46,098 bases of DNA from UPXZ01 sp964634605 (GCA_964634605.1 CAZWLJ010000024.1:1-46098); one strand, 5' to 3'. Shown: positions 32,399 through 42,112, counted from the first letter of the stretch. The notes: generated by a model not told the origin, from the sequence alone. Numbers and translations: made by a program.

Positions 32399-33361
32399 AT
32401 GACTGAGAATCAAGCAAAACAAACCGGAAAAACTGCCGTTCTGCTGGTCAATATGGGCGCTCCTGTGTCTGAGCAGGGAATGAGGCTGTTTCTCCGGCGA
32501 ATGTTTCGGGACAGGGCTATCATTCAGTCACCGGCTCCTGTGCGTTACCTGTTCTCGGAGCTTGTGAGCAGGATTCGTTACAAATCATCCTGGCGAAAAT
32601 ACCTCAGTATCGGTGGTTCACCTTTGCTTGTTTCCATGAACAAGACTGCCTCCGGCTTGCGTAAAATGCTGGGAAGCAGGTATGTGGTTGTGTGTGCTTA
32701 TTCTTATTCCGAACCATTTATCGGAAATGAAATCGCTGATCTGGCAATGGATGGCATCGATGATTTCATTGTCATCTCCATGTATCCGCAGGGTAGTTTC
32801 TCCACCACTGGCAGTATCTCTGCTGTAATTGATAAAGCCAGAGCCAGTTTCCCGGAAATACAAATCCGTTTTGTGGAAGATTATTCCGACCACCCGCTGT
32901 TTGTCCGGTTCTGGACAAAACAGATAAAAGCAAAAATGGAAGAAGCGGGTTACAAAAATCCCTTTTTACTTTTTAGTGCCCATGCCATTCCGCGGAAGCT
33001 GGTGGAGCAGGGCGACAGTTATACACAGAAAACCGGAAAATCGGCAGAACTTATTGCCGGAGCACTGGATTTGCCATACGGCGTGGGATATCAGTCAAAA
33101 GTTGGTCCCGTGAGCTGGACTCGTCCCTCTGTAGCCGAACAGCTGAAAAAACTGAGTGTAAGAAATGTGGATGAAATTATTCTGGTACCGCTGAGCTTCG
33201 TGAATGAAAACCTGGAAACATCTTACGACCTGGACACCGAACTAATCCCTTATGCCATTAACAAGCTTAAAATTAGAAATATCAGCCGTGTCCGCATTCC
33301 CGAATCGGATGAAAACCTGTTGGAAATGTACCTCGGTTTTATCCGTCAACCTGAATATTAA
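32399..33361 (+). CDS. hemH: Ferrochelatase
   Basis: HemH inserts iron into protoporphyrin IX, the last step of protoheme synthesis. The 320 residues contain VLLVNMGAP at the start, FLRRMFRDRAII, IGGSPLLVS and YSYSEPFI. The catalytic His is in LFSAHAIP near 193, and the metal-binding acidic segment FVNENLETSYDLD lies near 265-277. All key elements are present. The gene follows the Dabb gene by 79 bases and ends the rlmD-nadB-Dabb-hemH run with a strong terminator. No other heme gene is in the window; some Bacteroidota make heme only from supplied porphyrins. Confidence 0.95.
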   Translation: MTENQAKQTGKTAVLLVNMGAPVSEQGMRLFLRRMFRDRAIIQSPAPVRYLFSELVSRIRYKSSWRKYLSIGGSPLLVSMNKTASGLRKMLGSRYVVVCAYSYSEPFIGNEIADLAMDGIDDFIVISMYPQGSFSTTGSISAVIDKARASFPEIQIRFVEDYSDHPLFVRFWTKQIKAKMEEAGYKNPFLLFSAHAIPRKLVEQGDSYTQKTGKSAELIAGALDLPYGVGYQSKVGPVSWTRPSVAEQLKKLSVRNVDEIILVPLSFVNENLETSYDLDTELIPYAINKLKIRNISRVRIPESDENLLEMYLGFIRQPEY

Positions 33362-33448
33362 TCTGCTTCGGGGGTGTTTTTTTTTAATTTCTCAAAGGTG
33401 AAATACAATGAGAATACATTTTATAACTGATTGTTTCTTCCGTTAAAA

Positions 33449-33480
33449 AATAAAGTCCCCGATAATTCGGGGACTTTATT
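33449..33480. terminator. Bidirectional terminator between hemH and the FIVAR protein gene
   Basis: A perfect 14-bp stem (33449-33462 with 33467-33480) with a TAAT loop has A- and T-rich ends on both sides. It can stop both convergent transcripts. Confidence 0.88.
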
Positions 33481-33500
33481 CTTATCAATATATTCTTGCT

Positions 33501-35990
33501 TTACCGCACCATCAGTTTCAGTGCGCCGGGTTTACCAGCCACTTTCACAATGTAAACGCCCTGTCTTACTTCTCTGCGGGCATCGATTCTTTGTCCGTTG
33601 ATGCTGTAAACTTCGAATTGTGTTTCCGGTTCTTTGGCAATAATTCTCCTGCCTGCCACATACACACCGTAATCGGTTACTGCAACATCTTTCACACGGG
33701 TACCCACTGCCGGTACAAATTGCCAGTTGTTTCCCGGATCGCCAGCTCCGCCATCCCAGAATGCGATATAAGGAGGATTGTGACCTGCATAGCTGTTGAT
33801 TTGTTTGCCGGTTTCTTCAACCTTCAGGAGGTAATAACCTGCACTGGCCGGTTCATAAATAACGGGTGTTCCGGTAAAATCAGGCAAAACAGCCAGAAGA
33901 TTAAGACCTTCATCGCATGTTATAGCACGTGTTTCGTCAAGTTTGCTGTAAATGAGATATCCTGTCGATGGATCGGGTGCCTTTTCGAACTTGAAGAGTA
34001 ACGAATCCGTTTTTTGTTCGTCAGGAATTGTAGTGCCTTTGATCATTATTACACTGTTGGGTGTTTCGCCATAAGTTCCGAGTTTCCACCAGCTCGGATT
34101 CGATCGTTTGTCCTTAATCCAGTACCAGTGTTTTTCGGTGGCGGTACTTACCTTGATTGGCGGATTCTGTGCTGCTTTGAGTTCATCGATAGCAGTTTGC
34201 AGTGTTACAATCATATCATTTACTTCGCTCTGAGCTGGTTGCGGAGTGCTGGTTTCTTTGGTTACCAAATCAACAGCTGAATTGCGTACAGCCACGAATG
34301 CATTCCATTTTTCAGCCGGATACTGATTTTCATTAGGTCCTACCGGATACAAGGCTTCTGTCATTGCAACTGCTGTGGCAACGAGTTTTTTCAGTTCGGT
34401 GAAGTCGGTTTGACCGGCTGAAAGCACTTCGATAAATTCCCAGTTATTTCCAACATCGTTTGCGCCATCGCCGGGATAATAGAAAGCAATGAATTGTGGG
34501 TCATAACTTGCATAACTGTTGAGCTGACTCGTTTTCTGTCCTTCGAGGAAGACGGTGAAGTGAGCCGGATCAGCTGTCTTGCCTATCTGCCATTTTGATG
34601 GCAACGAATCAGCATTGACATAAATCATATTTTCATCCAAACTTCCGGTAAGCGGAGTGTCTTCATTCAGTTTACTGTAAATGTAATATCCCTGTGATGG
34701 TGCAGGAGCTTTTACAAATTTAAAGAGCTGGTCGTCGAGCGTGTTATCACCTGTCTGCGACATAATGAGTGCTAGTGGATAGGTAGTCGTTTCATCCGCT
34801 GTATATGCTCCAACCTGCCACCAGCTTTGGGTTGTACGCATGTCGCGTACCTGATACCAGTAGGTTTTGCTTGTGTCGCTGAGTTTGAATGGAAGAATCA
34901 TACTTCCGTTAAGGGTGGAAATAGCCGACTGTAAAGCCGTTGTGTTGTCAACCATTTCCTGAGCAGTCACAGTTGTTTTGGCAATAAATGTTTCTGCAAC
35001 CTGCAATGCTGCTTTGAATGTATCCCATGCGGCTTGCGGATAGGTGCCCATTATAACACCAATCGGGTATTGTGTTGCATTGTATTGTTTAGCCTGATAA
35101 ACCAGTTTGGGGAGTACGGCAACCGAATCCAGGTTATGAACAGCATTGTTGATGGCTGCTAACTGTGCATCAACCTGTTCCTGTGTACCGTCAGTTCCCG
35201 CTGCAACAAATGTTTCAGCAGTTGAAATAGCCGTCTGAAGTGCATTCCACTGAGCTTCAGCATAGGTACCAAGCACTGGATATTGTGATGTGGTATTAAA
35301 GGCTTTCACAGCGGTGATCCTGTTTGTAAGCAGGTTGTAATTGGCACCCATAATCTGAATAAGGGAGAACTCAGCCAGGGTAACGCATTGCTGTGCGCCT
35401 GAATAAGAAGCTACAGCACCCAGTGAAACTTCAGTTTCTGCATTGAGTTTGAAGTAAACAGTCACTTTCCAGTCGGGAGCAACCGCAGTGTTGAACTTGG
35501 TGGAACCAAGCGCTGTTGTCAGGTTTTCGATATTCGGAATACCTTTTCCGGTTCCTGCCACTAAGTATGCGGTGTTTGCTCCTGACCAGTCCTGGGCACG
35601 CTTTGCTGTAAATTCATACGAAGCAGCAGGCAGTGTTACTGTCTGGTACACTTTCATATTGCTGAATGTACCGGCAAATCCGTCCCATCCGGGAGTAAGC
35701 GCCATTACACCGGCACGGGTGGCGTCAACTGTGGGGTAATTAGGTGATTTGTTGAAGTCAACATGCCATGAGGTGTAGTCAACACCTTTGGTTCCCAGAT
35801 CGCCTTCGGTAACCCACGGGGCAGCCAGTATCTGCCAGCGGGTATTAGTCCCGATCAATGTCTCCCCGGTAGTTGTAAAAGGAGCCGTGTAATTGTTCAG
35901 GTAATTAGCGGTTACATCTGTAGGTGTACCCGCAAATGATATTTGCATAAGTCCGGCCAGAACTATGCCAAGAAGTAACTTTTTTCTCAT
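33501..35990 (-). CDS. Large secreted T9SS protein with FIVAR repeats
   Basis: The 829-residue protein has a signal peptide (about 1-20, ISFA). An N-terminal DUF5013-like beta domain covers about 30-215. Three FIVAR-type helical repeats lie at about 219-291, 295-365 and 535-610 (for example WNALQTAISTAETFVAAG). Two copies of a beta module begin with YWYQVRDMRTTQSWW and HWYWIKDKRSNPSWW at about 370-530 and 615-755. The last about 65 residues are a T9SS type A sorting tail (FEVYSINGQRI, VRQGVYIVKV). FIVAR domains bind polymers or link domains in surface proteins, so attachment to a polysaccharide or the cell surface is likely. It is a single-gene unit. No enzymatic site was recognised. Confidence 0.8.
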   Translation of the reverse strand: MRKKLLLGIVLAGLMQISFAGTPTDVTANYLNNYTAPFTTTGETLIGTNTRWQILAAPWVTEGDLGTKGVDYTSWHVDFNKSPNYPTVDATRAGVMALTPGWDGFAGTFSNMKVYQTVTLPAASYEFTAKRAQDWSGANTAYLVAGTGKGIPNIENLTTALGSTKFNTAVAPDWKVTVYFKLNAETEVSLGAVASYSGAQQCVTLAEFSLIQIMGANYNLLTNRITAVKAFNTTSQYPVLGTYAEAQWNALQTAISTAETFVAAGTDGTQEQVDAQLAAINNAVHNLDSVAVLPKLVYQAKQYNATQYPIGVIMGTYPQAAWDTFKAALQVAETFIAKTTVTAQEMVDNTTALQSAISTLNGSMILPFKLSDTSKTYWYQVRDMRTTQSWWQVGAYTADETTTYPLALIMSQTGDNTLDDQLFKFVKAPAPSQGYYIYSKLNEDTPLTGSLDENMIYVNADSLPSKWQIGKTADPAHFTVFLEGQKTSQLNSYASYDPQFIAFYYPGDGANDVGNNWEFIEVLSAGQTDFTELKKLVATAVAMTEALYPVGPNENQYPAEKWNAFVAVRNSAVDLVTKETSTPQPAQSEVNDMIVTLQTAIDELKAAQNPPIKVSTATEKHWYWIKDKRSNPSWWKLGTYGETPNSVIMIKGTTIPDEQKTDSLLFKFEKAPDPSTGYLIYSKLDETRAITCDEGLNLLAVLPDFTGTPVIYEPASAGYYLLKVEETGKQINSYAGHNPPYIAFWDGGAGDPGNNWQFVPAVGTRVKDVAVTDYGVYVAGRRIIAKEPETQFEVYSINGQRIDARREVRQGVYIVKVAGKPGALKLMVR

Positions 35991-36528
35991 TTTTTTTGAA
36001 AGTGTTAAAAGGTTAATAGATATTTGAATTTATTGGCGCCTAAATTAATAAAAATATTAATAATATGAAATGGAATGAAAGAAAAATTTTTATTTTTTCA
36101 TTCGGGTGAAATCTTACTGTATCGTGTGGCTTATATATATTATCTTATTTTCATCCTGATTTTTCCTGCCTGAGGGATTTAATCTGAAGTCATTAGCATT
36201 TCAAAAGGGATAAATACCTGTCCGGTTAAATAAAATTTAATTCTGAAAAATAGAAAATGCTCAGATATGGAGTAGTGGGAAATATTCCTTATCCATTCAT
36301 TATCAAAAATACAGGTGCTTTTTGTGCTAAAACTTTTTCCGGCAAACACAGAATCGGAACAACTGATGTAATCATAATTTCTTTTATTAAATAGAAATAC
36401 GAGTTAGTTGAATTACATTTCGGTAAATTTATGAGAATATTTTTTTATTTTTGCATATAAAATATCATTTCGTTGGAATAGTGAATGAATTGATTGCTGA
36501 TTGTGATTTTTTAAACCAATTGATTGTC
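35991..36528. other. Divergent intergenic region with one promoter box
   Basis: This A+T-rich stretch of over 500 bases separates the minus-strand FIVAR gene and the plus-strand regulator. The only clear element is a TATTTTTG (36446-36453). A long reading from TTG at 36451 overlaps that promoter and cannot be the start. Confidence 0.45.
36446..36453 (+). promoter_or_regulatory. -7 box of the AraC-type regulator gene
   Basis: TATTTTTG matches the TAnnTTTG consensus and would start the mRNA near 36460. No convincing -33 box was found. Confidence 0.5.
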
Positions 36529-37698
36529 ATGTTATCGACCATATTTCTTATCAGTCCGCTTTACGTTACATTGTTTTGGGCAATCGTGCTGAATACTGAT
36601 GTTGACAGGAACACATCCCCAAGAACTTTTCTGGGGAAATTTATGATTTTTGCCATTATAGTTTATCTGTCCCATTTTTTGTATTTCGATTTCCAAAAGG
36701 AACTTTACTCCTGGATTGATGCTGTTTATCAGTTGGCATCGCTGCTTGTGTATCCGATGTATTATATATATTTCAGGTTGCTTACCATCGATGTTCAGTA
36801 TTCGCATAGAAAACATTTCCGTTACCTGTTGCCGTCTGTTTTTCTGTTTCTGCTGTATTTGTTCGGAATACTGATAACTCCCGGGGCTGAGTATAAATCG
36901 TGGTTGTTTCAGAAAGACATACATTCAGAATCTTTCGGTATCGGCTGGCTCAACGTGATATTTATCCTGATGAAAGCAGTTTTTGTAATTCAGGTAGTGC
37001 TGGTGCTGGTAGCTAATTCCATTTTAATACGAAAATATGCGCACAAAGCCGCGCAGTATTATTCCGATGCTCACGATAGTGCAACTACCAATGTAATGTT
37101 GCTAAATGCTTCCATGCTTTTTTCTGCCATAACATCTGTTGTTATTGCTGTGCTGGGACGCGATTTCTTTGTTACTCACAAATTTGCTTTGGGTATTCCA
37201 TCGGTCATTTTTTCGGTATTGCTTTTCACAATCGGATGGCTGGGCAACCGGCAAAAACCCGTTAATCCGGCATACGAACAGACTGACCGACCCGAAAAAG
37301 AACTGGATACGGTATTGATAGGTGCAAGTGGAAAGGAAAACATCCTGAAGAGAATTCTCATTTTATTTGAAGAGGAAAAAATCTTCCTGCGCAGTTGTGT
37401 TACCATACAGGATGTGGCTAATATCATCGGAACCAACCGCACCTATATTTCTTCGGTTATCAATGAATACAGTCATCATAATTTCTGCTGGTTTGTAAAC
37501 AGTTACCGGCTCGAGGAAATGGAAAAGCAGCTGAAGATCAATCGTGATATTCAGGCATATAATCTGGCCGAGCAAACGGGATTCGGGTCGGTCGACTCCA
37601 TGAAACGCGCCATACGTACCAAATACAATATGAGCTTCAGGGAATGGAAAGATTCTGTGCTGAATAATTCGGATCAATCTGAATTGACCGAATCCTGA
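36529..37698 (+). CDS. Membrane-linked AraC-type transcriptional regulator
   Basis: From the chosen ATG the protein has 389 residues. Its first 240 residues contain about seven hydrophobic helices, and the last 100 contain an AraC-type DNA-binding domain: ILFEEEKIFLRSCVTIQDVANIIG, TNRTYISSVINEYSHHNF and FGSVDSMKRAIRTKYNMSFREW. The membrane part likely senses a signal, and DNA binding follows directly in the same chain. Start choice: a GTG at 36481 is possible and would add 16 residues; the ATG at 36529 begins right at the first helix. It lies between T9SS cargo genes and could regulate one of them, which is inference. Confidence 0.8.
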   Translation: MLSTIFLISPLYVTLFWAIVLNTDVDRNTSPRTFLGKFMIFAIIVYLSHFLYFDFQKELYSWIDAVYQLASLLVYPMYYIYFRLLTIDVQYSHRKHFRYLLPSVFLFLLYLFGILITPGAEYKSWLFQKDIHSESFGIGWLNVIFILMKAVFVIQVVLVLVANSILIRKYAHKAAQYYSDAHDSATTNVMLLNASMLFSAITSVVIAVLGRDFFVTHKFALGIPSVIFSVLLFTIGWLGNRQKPVNPAYEQTDRPEKELDTVLIGASGKENILKRILILFEEEKIFLRSCVTIQDVANIIGTNRTYISSVINEYSHHNFCWFVNSYRLEEMEKQLKINRDIQAYNLAEQTGFGSVDSMKRAIRTKYNMSFREWKDSVLNNSDQSELTES

Positions 37699-37716
37699 TC
37701 AGCATGCAGATTCAGG

Positions 37717-38511
37717 TTAATCTTTCACGCAACGAACTGAATATCCTTGCTGTTTGCTTCCTTCGCTTCGGATTAAGCCTTCACCATCAAAGTACATGCT
37801 GCGGTATCTGGCAATATTGGAATCGCGATCGGTACTACACCACCAGTAACCGCTGTTAGTCAATTTATCGAATACTTCAACCCAGTCGCGTAAGCCACCC
37901 GGAAGAGCTGTGAATCCCGTAATATTGCTTGCACCGGTATTGGGTGTTGTCCAGTGAATAATTCCGGCTTCTTTTAGTTTGCCTCCGGCAATACTTGTGC
38001 CACCCAGGTAATCATTTAACTGTGTCCATTCGGCATCACTGGGCAAATGCCATCCCGGAGGACTAACGCCCTGAACTCCGCTTGGGTTGGCAGAACTACT
38101 TGTTGAACCGGCCATGGCAGCTGCCCAGTTGTACAATACGCCATAGATTGCGTAATTAGCTGTAGCTTTTGCGGCGTTCACATCCGTACCATTGTAGCCG
38201 TAAACGTAGTAATAAGGCGTTGTTTTAGAACCTGCAGCGGGCCCTGACACGCTTGGTAAGTATCTCAGATTTTCGGCCATCCATACCTGTGAGCCGATGG
38301 TAATCGTACGGTAAACGTTTCCGTCGCGACTGTCGGTGAAGGTATTGCCCGGTGTGACTGGCTGATGGAAAATTATACTGTCAATCTGAGTGTTTATGTT
38401 GTATTTTCCAGCTACAATTCCATTTTTCATAATATACAGCGTGTCGTTTTGGGCATTAGCTACGGGTGCTACTACCAATATGAAGGCAGCAAAGAATAGG
38501 TATTTTTTCAT
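37717..38511 (-). CDS. FISUMP-domain secreted protein
   Basis: The 264-residue protein has a signal peptide (about 1-20, ANAQ). A short head (NDTLYIMKNGIVAGKYNI) is followed by a FISUMP domain from about 55: TFTDSRDGNVYRTITIGSQ, WMAENLRYLP, GWHLPSDAEWTQL, ALPGGLRDW and the C-terminal GYSVRCVKD. This is the Fibrobacter succinogenes paralogous domain, common in exported Bacteroidota proteins and usually of unknown role. There is no T9SS tail. Its start overlaps by 4 bases the stop of the upstream T9SS-tailed small protein, so the two are translated together. Confidence 0.85.
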   Translation of the reverse strand: MKKYLFFAAFILVVAPVANAQNDTLYIMKNGIVAGKYNINTQIDSIIFHQPVTPGNTFTDSRDGNVYRTITIGSQVWMAENLRYLPSVSGPAAGSKTTPYYYVYGYNGTDVNAAKATANYAIYGVLYNWAAAMAGSTSSSANPSGVQGVSPPGWHLPSDAEWTQLNDYLGGTSIAGGKLKEAGIIHWTTPNTGASNITGFTALPGGLRDWVEVFDKLTNSGYWWCSTDRDSNIARYRSMYFDGEGLIRSEGSKQQGYSVRCVKD

Positions 38512-39032
38512 TTTTTATCCTCCCTCTCTTTTTTTATGATTTTTATTGTTTGGATTCCTGTTGAGCTGATGTAGCGGAAAAGGTATATTCCTTGCGGCAA
38601 CTGGCTCATATTGAGCTTTATCAGGTCATAGTTATTGGTTCCGCGGGTCATAACTACTTTGCCATCGGTCGAAAGAATGCTGATTTTACCGTCGGTATTC
38701 GTGCCTGTTAATTGGATATTCAGCACATCGGTTACCGGGTTTGGGTAAGCTGCAATGCTGATATCTGGCTGTTGTGCCAGCTCCTTTTTCACCGAAGTAA
38801 ATTCTTTGAATATCAGAGATATCAATCCGTTGAGTGCGAAAATGCCGGAGCTTTGGTCTGTTTTCAGAACGGAAAGATTACCTGACGAAAATGTGATTTT
38901 TCTTACTTCGCTTAGTGTGTACGCTGTTTGAGTACCATTGATTTCATTTACAAATAGTGTTTGTGCCTGCAACCCCGTCAGGCATATCACCGCTATAAGG
39001 AAAGCGCTAAAATTAAATCGTTTGTTTCTCAT
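38508..39032 (-). CDS. Small secreted protein with T9SS type A sorting tail
   Basis: The 174-residue protein has a signal peptide (about 1-23, GLQAQ). An N-terminal head about 50 residues long (TLFVNEINGTQTAYTLSEVR) resembles that of the FISUMP protein next to it. A sorting tail starts near 92 (ISIAAYPNPVTDVLNIQL, LSTDGKVVM, LPQGIYLFRYI). There is little between head and tail, so it is close to a minimal T9SS cargo. The stop codon overlaps the FISUMP start by four bases. Confidence 0.82.
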   Translation of the reverse strand: MRNKRFNFSAFLIAVICLTGLQAQTLFVNEINGTQTAYTLSEVRKITFSSGNLSVLKTDQSSGIFALNGLISLIFKEFTSVKKELAQQPDISIAAYPNPVTDVLNIQLTGTNTDGKISILSTDGKVVMTRGTNNYDLIKLNMSQLPQGIYLFRYISSTGIQTIKIIKKEREDKK

Positions 39033-39237
39033 TTCTGACCTCCTGATTTTATGTAAGTTTATATAGCTGATGCTTGTAATCTTTTTTAGTTTCTGCTTTG
39101 TATTCAGATATAACAGAATCGTTTATAACGGATTGTGTGTTTTATTATTTGTTTACATACATTTATGGTTGAAGAAGCGGATTCTGAATCTGAACTTACA
39201 CCATAATACGTCGTGAGCCAGAGCAGTTTTATTTAAT

Positions 39238-39363
39238 TTATCGCTTTATCACCTTATACACTCCCTTTTCTTTTCCATTATTAATCCTCAAAAAATATAT
39301 TCCAGCCGGAACATTCAGGTTCAGATTGATTTTTTCTGCTATATTCCATGAAGAAAACCGTTT
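39238..39363 (-). pseudogene. Remnant of a T9SS sorting tail
   Basis: The minus strand encodes 41 residues without a start codon. They end with the pattern of a T9SS type A tail (INLNLNVPAGIYFLRI, then a short Lys-rich end). A TAG stop lies directly before the frame, and farther upstream the reading frame is broken by more stops up to the stop codon of the 758-residue gene at 39500. It is probably the left-over C terminus of a secreted protein whose body was lost or frameshifted. Confidence 0.6.
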
Positions 39364-39499
39364 CTAATGTGTAACGCCTGAATGGCGAATAATCAGAGGT
39401 ACCGGTAATGTATGTTGAAGTTAAAGTTTTTATTGTAAAGATATTATTCTCCACTAAAAGAAAGTATGTTGAAATTATTTATCATCCAGATTCTACGGA

Positions 39500-41776
39500 T
39501 TATTTATATAAGGTAATACTTTGTTTTAAAGGGTCGGCACAGCCAATAACACAACCAACTGTGAAAGAGATATTGCCTGTCAGGCTGTTTTCATTTACCG
39601 ATCCATTAGTGAATTCGACATATTTACTAATCGTGCCACTTACGTTCGATTGAGTACCAAACACTGATCCTTCAAGATTAAACGGACCTCCTGTTACTGT
39701 GACTTGCCAGGGAGGATGAGAAACAGCCGTAGGAGACACAGTACCGGTTACAATCATTTTACCTCCATATGGATAATCCAGTGTGCCATTTCCGGAAAGT
39801 GTGATTTTTACTGTGGATGTTATTGTATAAGTAATTGTTGCTTTTTCCGATTCTTCGATCTGTACGCCATTCAAAGTTCCGATGTAAGTAACCGGAGCGG
39901 GTTTAATTTGAATGAATGAAAGTGATTGAGTAACGAAATCAGGAATAGATAAATTCATTGCAGGAACCGTATTAGTTAAGAAATCATACACTATTCCTGC
40001 GTTATCACCTTTCGCTGCGCTGATGATTGGCGAGATGACTCCGTTGGCAATCATTTTAACTCCTTCATTAAAATCTTCAAGCAAGTTTTTTGCAGCATCC
40101 ATATTGTCGTAATTCATTGAAAGGACAGTTGCATCCATCTGCATCATTGTTGCTAATAATACAAAGTTAGGTACTGCAAGAAGAGCCACGACACTCAATG
40201 GTACACTTCCTACAGTAAGAGCCATTCCTGCCCCAATCGCAAATGTACCATAACCAACCATTTTAGCCAGTGTTGCCAATTGATTACGAGTGGAAGGAAG
40301 TAAATTTTGTCGATAATCTGCTTTTGCGCAATCCTGATTATTTGCTCCACTGATTTTACATGTCAAAAAATCATCGACATCAGAGGAACTTTGCTCATTC
40401 GCATTTATTTTGAAAAGCAAAGGGAGTGGCTGTAGGTTCTCAAATCCTGAAATAACAGACGATGCTTCTGTTGCTTCTGGTGAAATCCCGTTCACAACAG
40501 CAAGCAGCCATTGGTCAAGTATCTGCAGATTTTCGGTATTGAAATATACTTTCGTGTCATTGATTTCTCCCGCAAGTTCGGTTTGGGTCTGACCGTTCAT
40601 TACTTGCCGGATTTTGGCTAAAATTTGCCCGCATTGTAACCTGGACTTTTCAAGGTCAGACTGAAGTTGAAGCGTATTTAATATACCGCCGGATGTTTCA
40701 TCCATCTTTTGCAGACGGATGATTTCATCGGCAAGCAATATTTCTAAAAAAGCATAAAAATTGGATGCAATTGTACCCGGAGGAAATTTCAAAGCTGGTA
40801 AAGCACCGATACTTATACCTGATTTACTGTTCGAAGTGAGTGACAGCTTACCTAAATCTTTTACTACCTGAACATTTACTACGCCCGGTTCTATCAAACC
40901 GGTAATACTATTTACATAAGCGGGTAAAGAACAAATCATGAACTCCGGTGTGGAATTAGCAGCCGGAATAGTTACTGAGTAGCCCAGGTTATCAAAAAAA
41001 CGGAGCGCCATATTTTTCGTGTCAAAACCCGAACCGGATACACCGGTAAAAGCTAAAGGAGCATAATAGTTTTCAAAATCCTCTTCCTCCATCAATAATG
41101 TTTCCGAAATGTTTATATCGCCCAAATCAAGACCGTTGTCCACAATATTATCCACTTCAATATATACTTTTCTTTCAACATCAGGACCTGTTACCACAAT
41201 ACTGTCAATTTTAATTTCGTTCACTGCTTGTTTGGGAGCATTTAATCTTTGACTAGTAATTGACTGCAATTCCGAAGAGGAAGAAGGACTTCCCTGCTTT
41301 AGCCACACCTTTCTTGAAACTGAATATCTGTCATCCAATTTAATTTTCAGCAGATAAAATCCATCGGCTAATCCTTTGAGGTCAATATCCAGGTTATGAT
41401 TACCGGTTCCAAACTGATAGCTTTTGCTTTCTTTTACTTTTTGACCCTGGAGGTTGAAAATATCCCAGGAAACTTTTCCGTTAGCAGGAATACTAACAGT
41501 AATGCTCGTAATAAATGAAAAAGGATTCGGATGGTTTTCCGATACATAATATCCCTCGGGAAGCTTCTGAACTTCTAAGTCAGTTGTAATCTTCAAGGAA
41601 AAAGTACCGTCGGTTGCTGAAGTGGCTTTAAATACATACGGGTAAATGTATGCTTTAATTTCCATACCGGATTTCCCATTTCCCAGATCATCTGTTAAAC
41701 GACCAGAAATAGTCTGAGAATTGCATATACACGCAAAAACGAATGAAATTAACAGGAGAATAAAAGATTTTTTCAT
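39500..41776 (-). CDS. Secreted protein with internal sorting-tail-like domain
   Basis: The 758-residue protein has a signal peptide (about 1-20). A carboxypeptidase-regulatory-like beta domain covers about 21-66. Then follows a segment (72-160) that looks like a T9SS type A sorting tail or FlgD-type Ig domain: YYVSENHPNPF, WDIFNLQGQKVKES and LADGFYLLKIKL. Such a domain is normally the C terminus, but here about 600 residues follow. These hold a mostly helical middle, a long hydrophobic stretch at about 505-550, and a beta-rich end. The C terminus has no sorting tail. A broken tail lies downstream at 39238-39363. Function unknown. Confidence 0.72.
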   Translation of the reverse strand: MKKSFILLLISFVFACICNSQTISGRLTDDLGNGKSGMEIKAYIYPYVFKATSATDGTFSLKITTDLEVQKLPEGYYVSENHPNPFSFITSITVSIPANGKVSWDIFNLQGQKVKESKSYQFGTGNHNLDIDLKGLADGFYLLKIKLDDRYSVSRKVWLKQGSPSSSSELQSITSQRLNAPKQAVNEIKIDSIVVTGPDVERKVYIEVDNIVDNGLDLGDINISETLLMEEEDFENYYAPLAFTGVSGSGFDTKNMALRFFDNLGYSVTIPAANSTPEFMICSLPAYVNSITGLIEPGVVNVQVVKDLGKLSLTSNSKSGISIGALPALKFPPGTIASNFYAFLEILLADEIIRLQKMDETSGGILNTLQLQSDLEKSRLQCGQILAKIRQVMNGQTQTELAGEINDTKVYFNTENLQILDQWLLAVVNGISPEATEASSVISGFENLQPLPLLFKINANEQSSSDVDDFLTCKISGANNQDCAKADYRQNLLPSTRNQLATLAKMVGYGTFAIGAGMALTVGSVPLSVVALLAVPNFVLLATMMQMDATVLSMNYDNMDAAKNLLEDFNEGVKMIANGVISPIISAAKGDNAGIVYDFLTNTVPAMNLSIPDFVTQSLSFIQIKPAPVTYIGTLNGVQIEESEKATITYTITSTVKITLSGNGTLDYPYGGKMIVTGTVSPTAVSHPPWQVTVTGGPFNLEGSVFGTQSNVSGTISKYVEFTNGSVNENSLTGNISFTVGCVIGCADPLKQSITLYK

Positions 41777-42112
41777 TGCCTAACCCTTTCAAAAAAATAC
41801 ATTATATTCTGAATCTTGTATAAAAGAAAATTCGAAAAAGAATTACAAACAACAGAGTGTAGATTCTACCAAAAAATATTAATCAAAAATCCGGAGAATA
41901 ATCATTTCAAAAATGTGAAAAGAATTTAAATAATTTCACCCTGTAATATAAGGATATGCGGTGGTAAAATATAAGGAGGAGAAATGCTGTGAAGTTAGCC
42001 TGGAATACCAACCGAAGTGCCGGAAATGAGCACTGAAAAGAGGCTGAAGCGTATCAGGAGGTATGTGAAAAGCCGGAAGGAGGCGATTGAGTATTAAACA
42101 GCTGTTTTGCGT
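41777..42112. other. Intergenic region with a possible tiny gene
   Basis: No long reading frame is present. On the plus strand 42026-42097 encodes a 23-residue basic peptide (MSTEKRLKRIRRYVKSRK and five more residues) that looks protein-like. In-frame codons continue upstream to a TAG near 41996, so it may be the remnant of a C terminus. The rest is A+T-rich. Confidence 0.35.
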
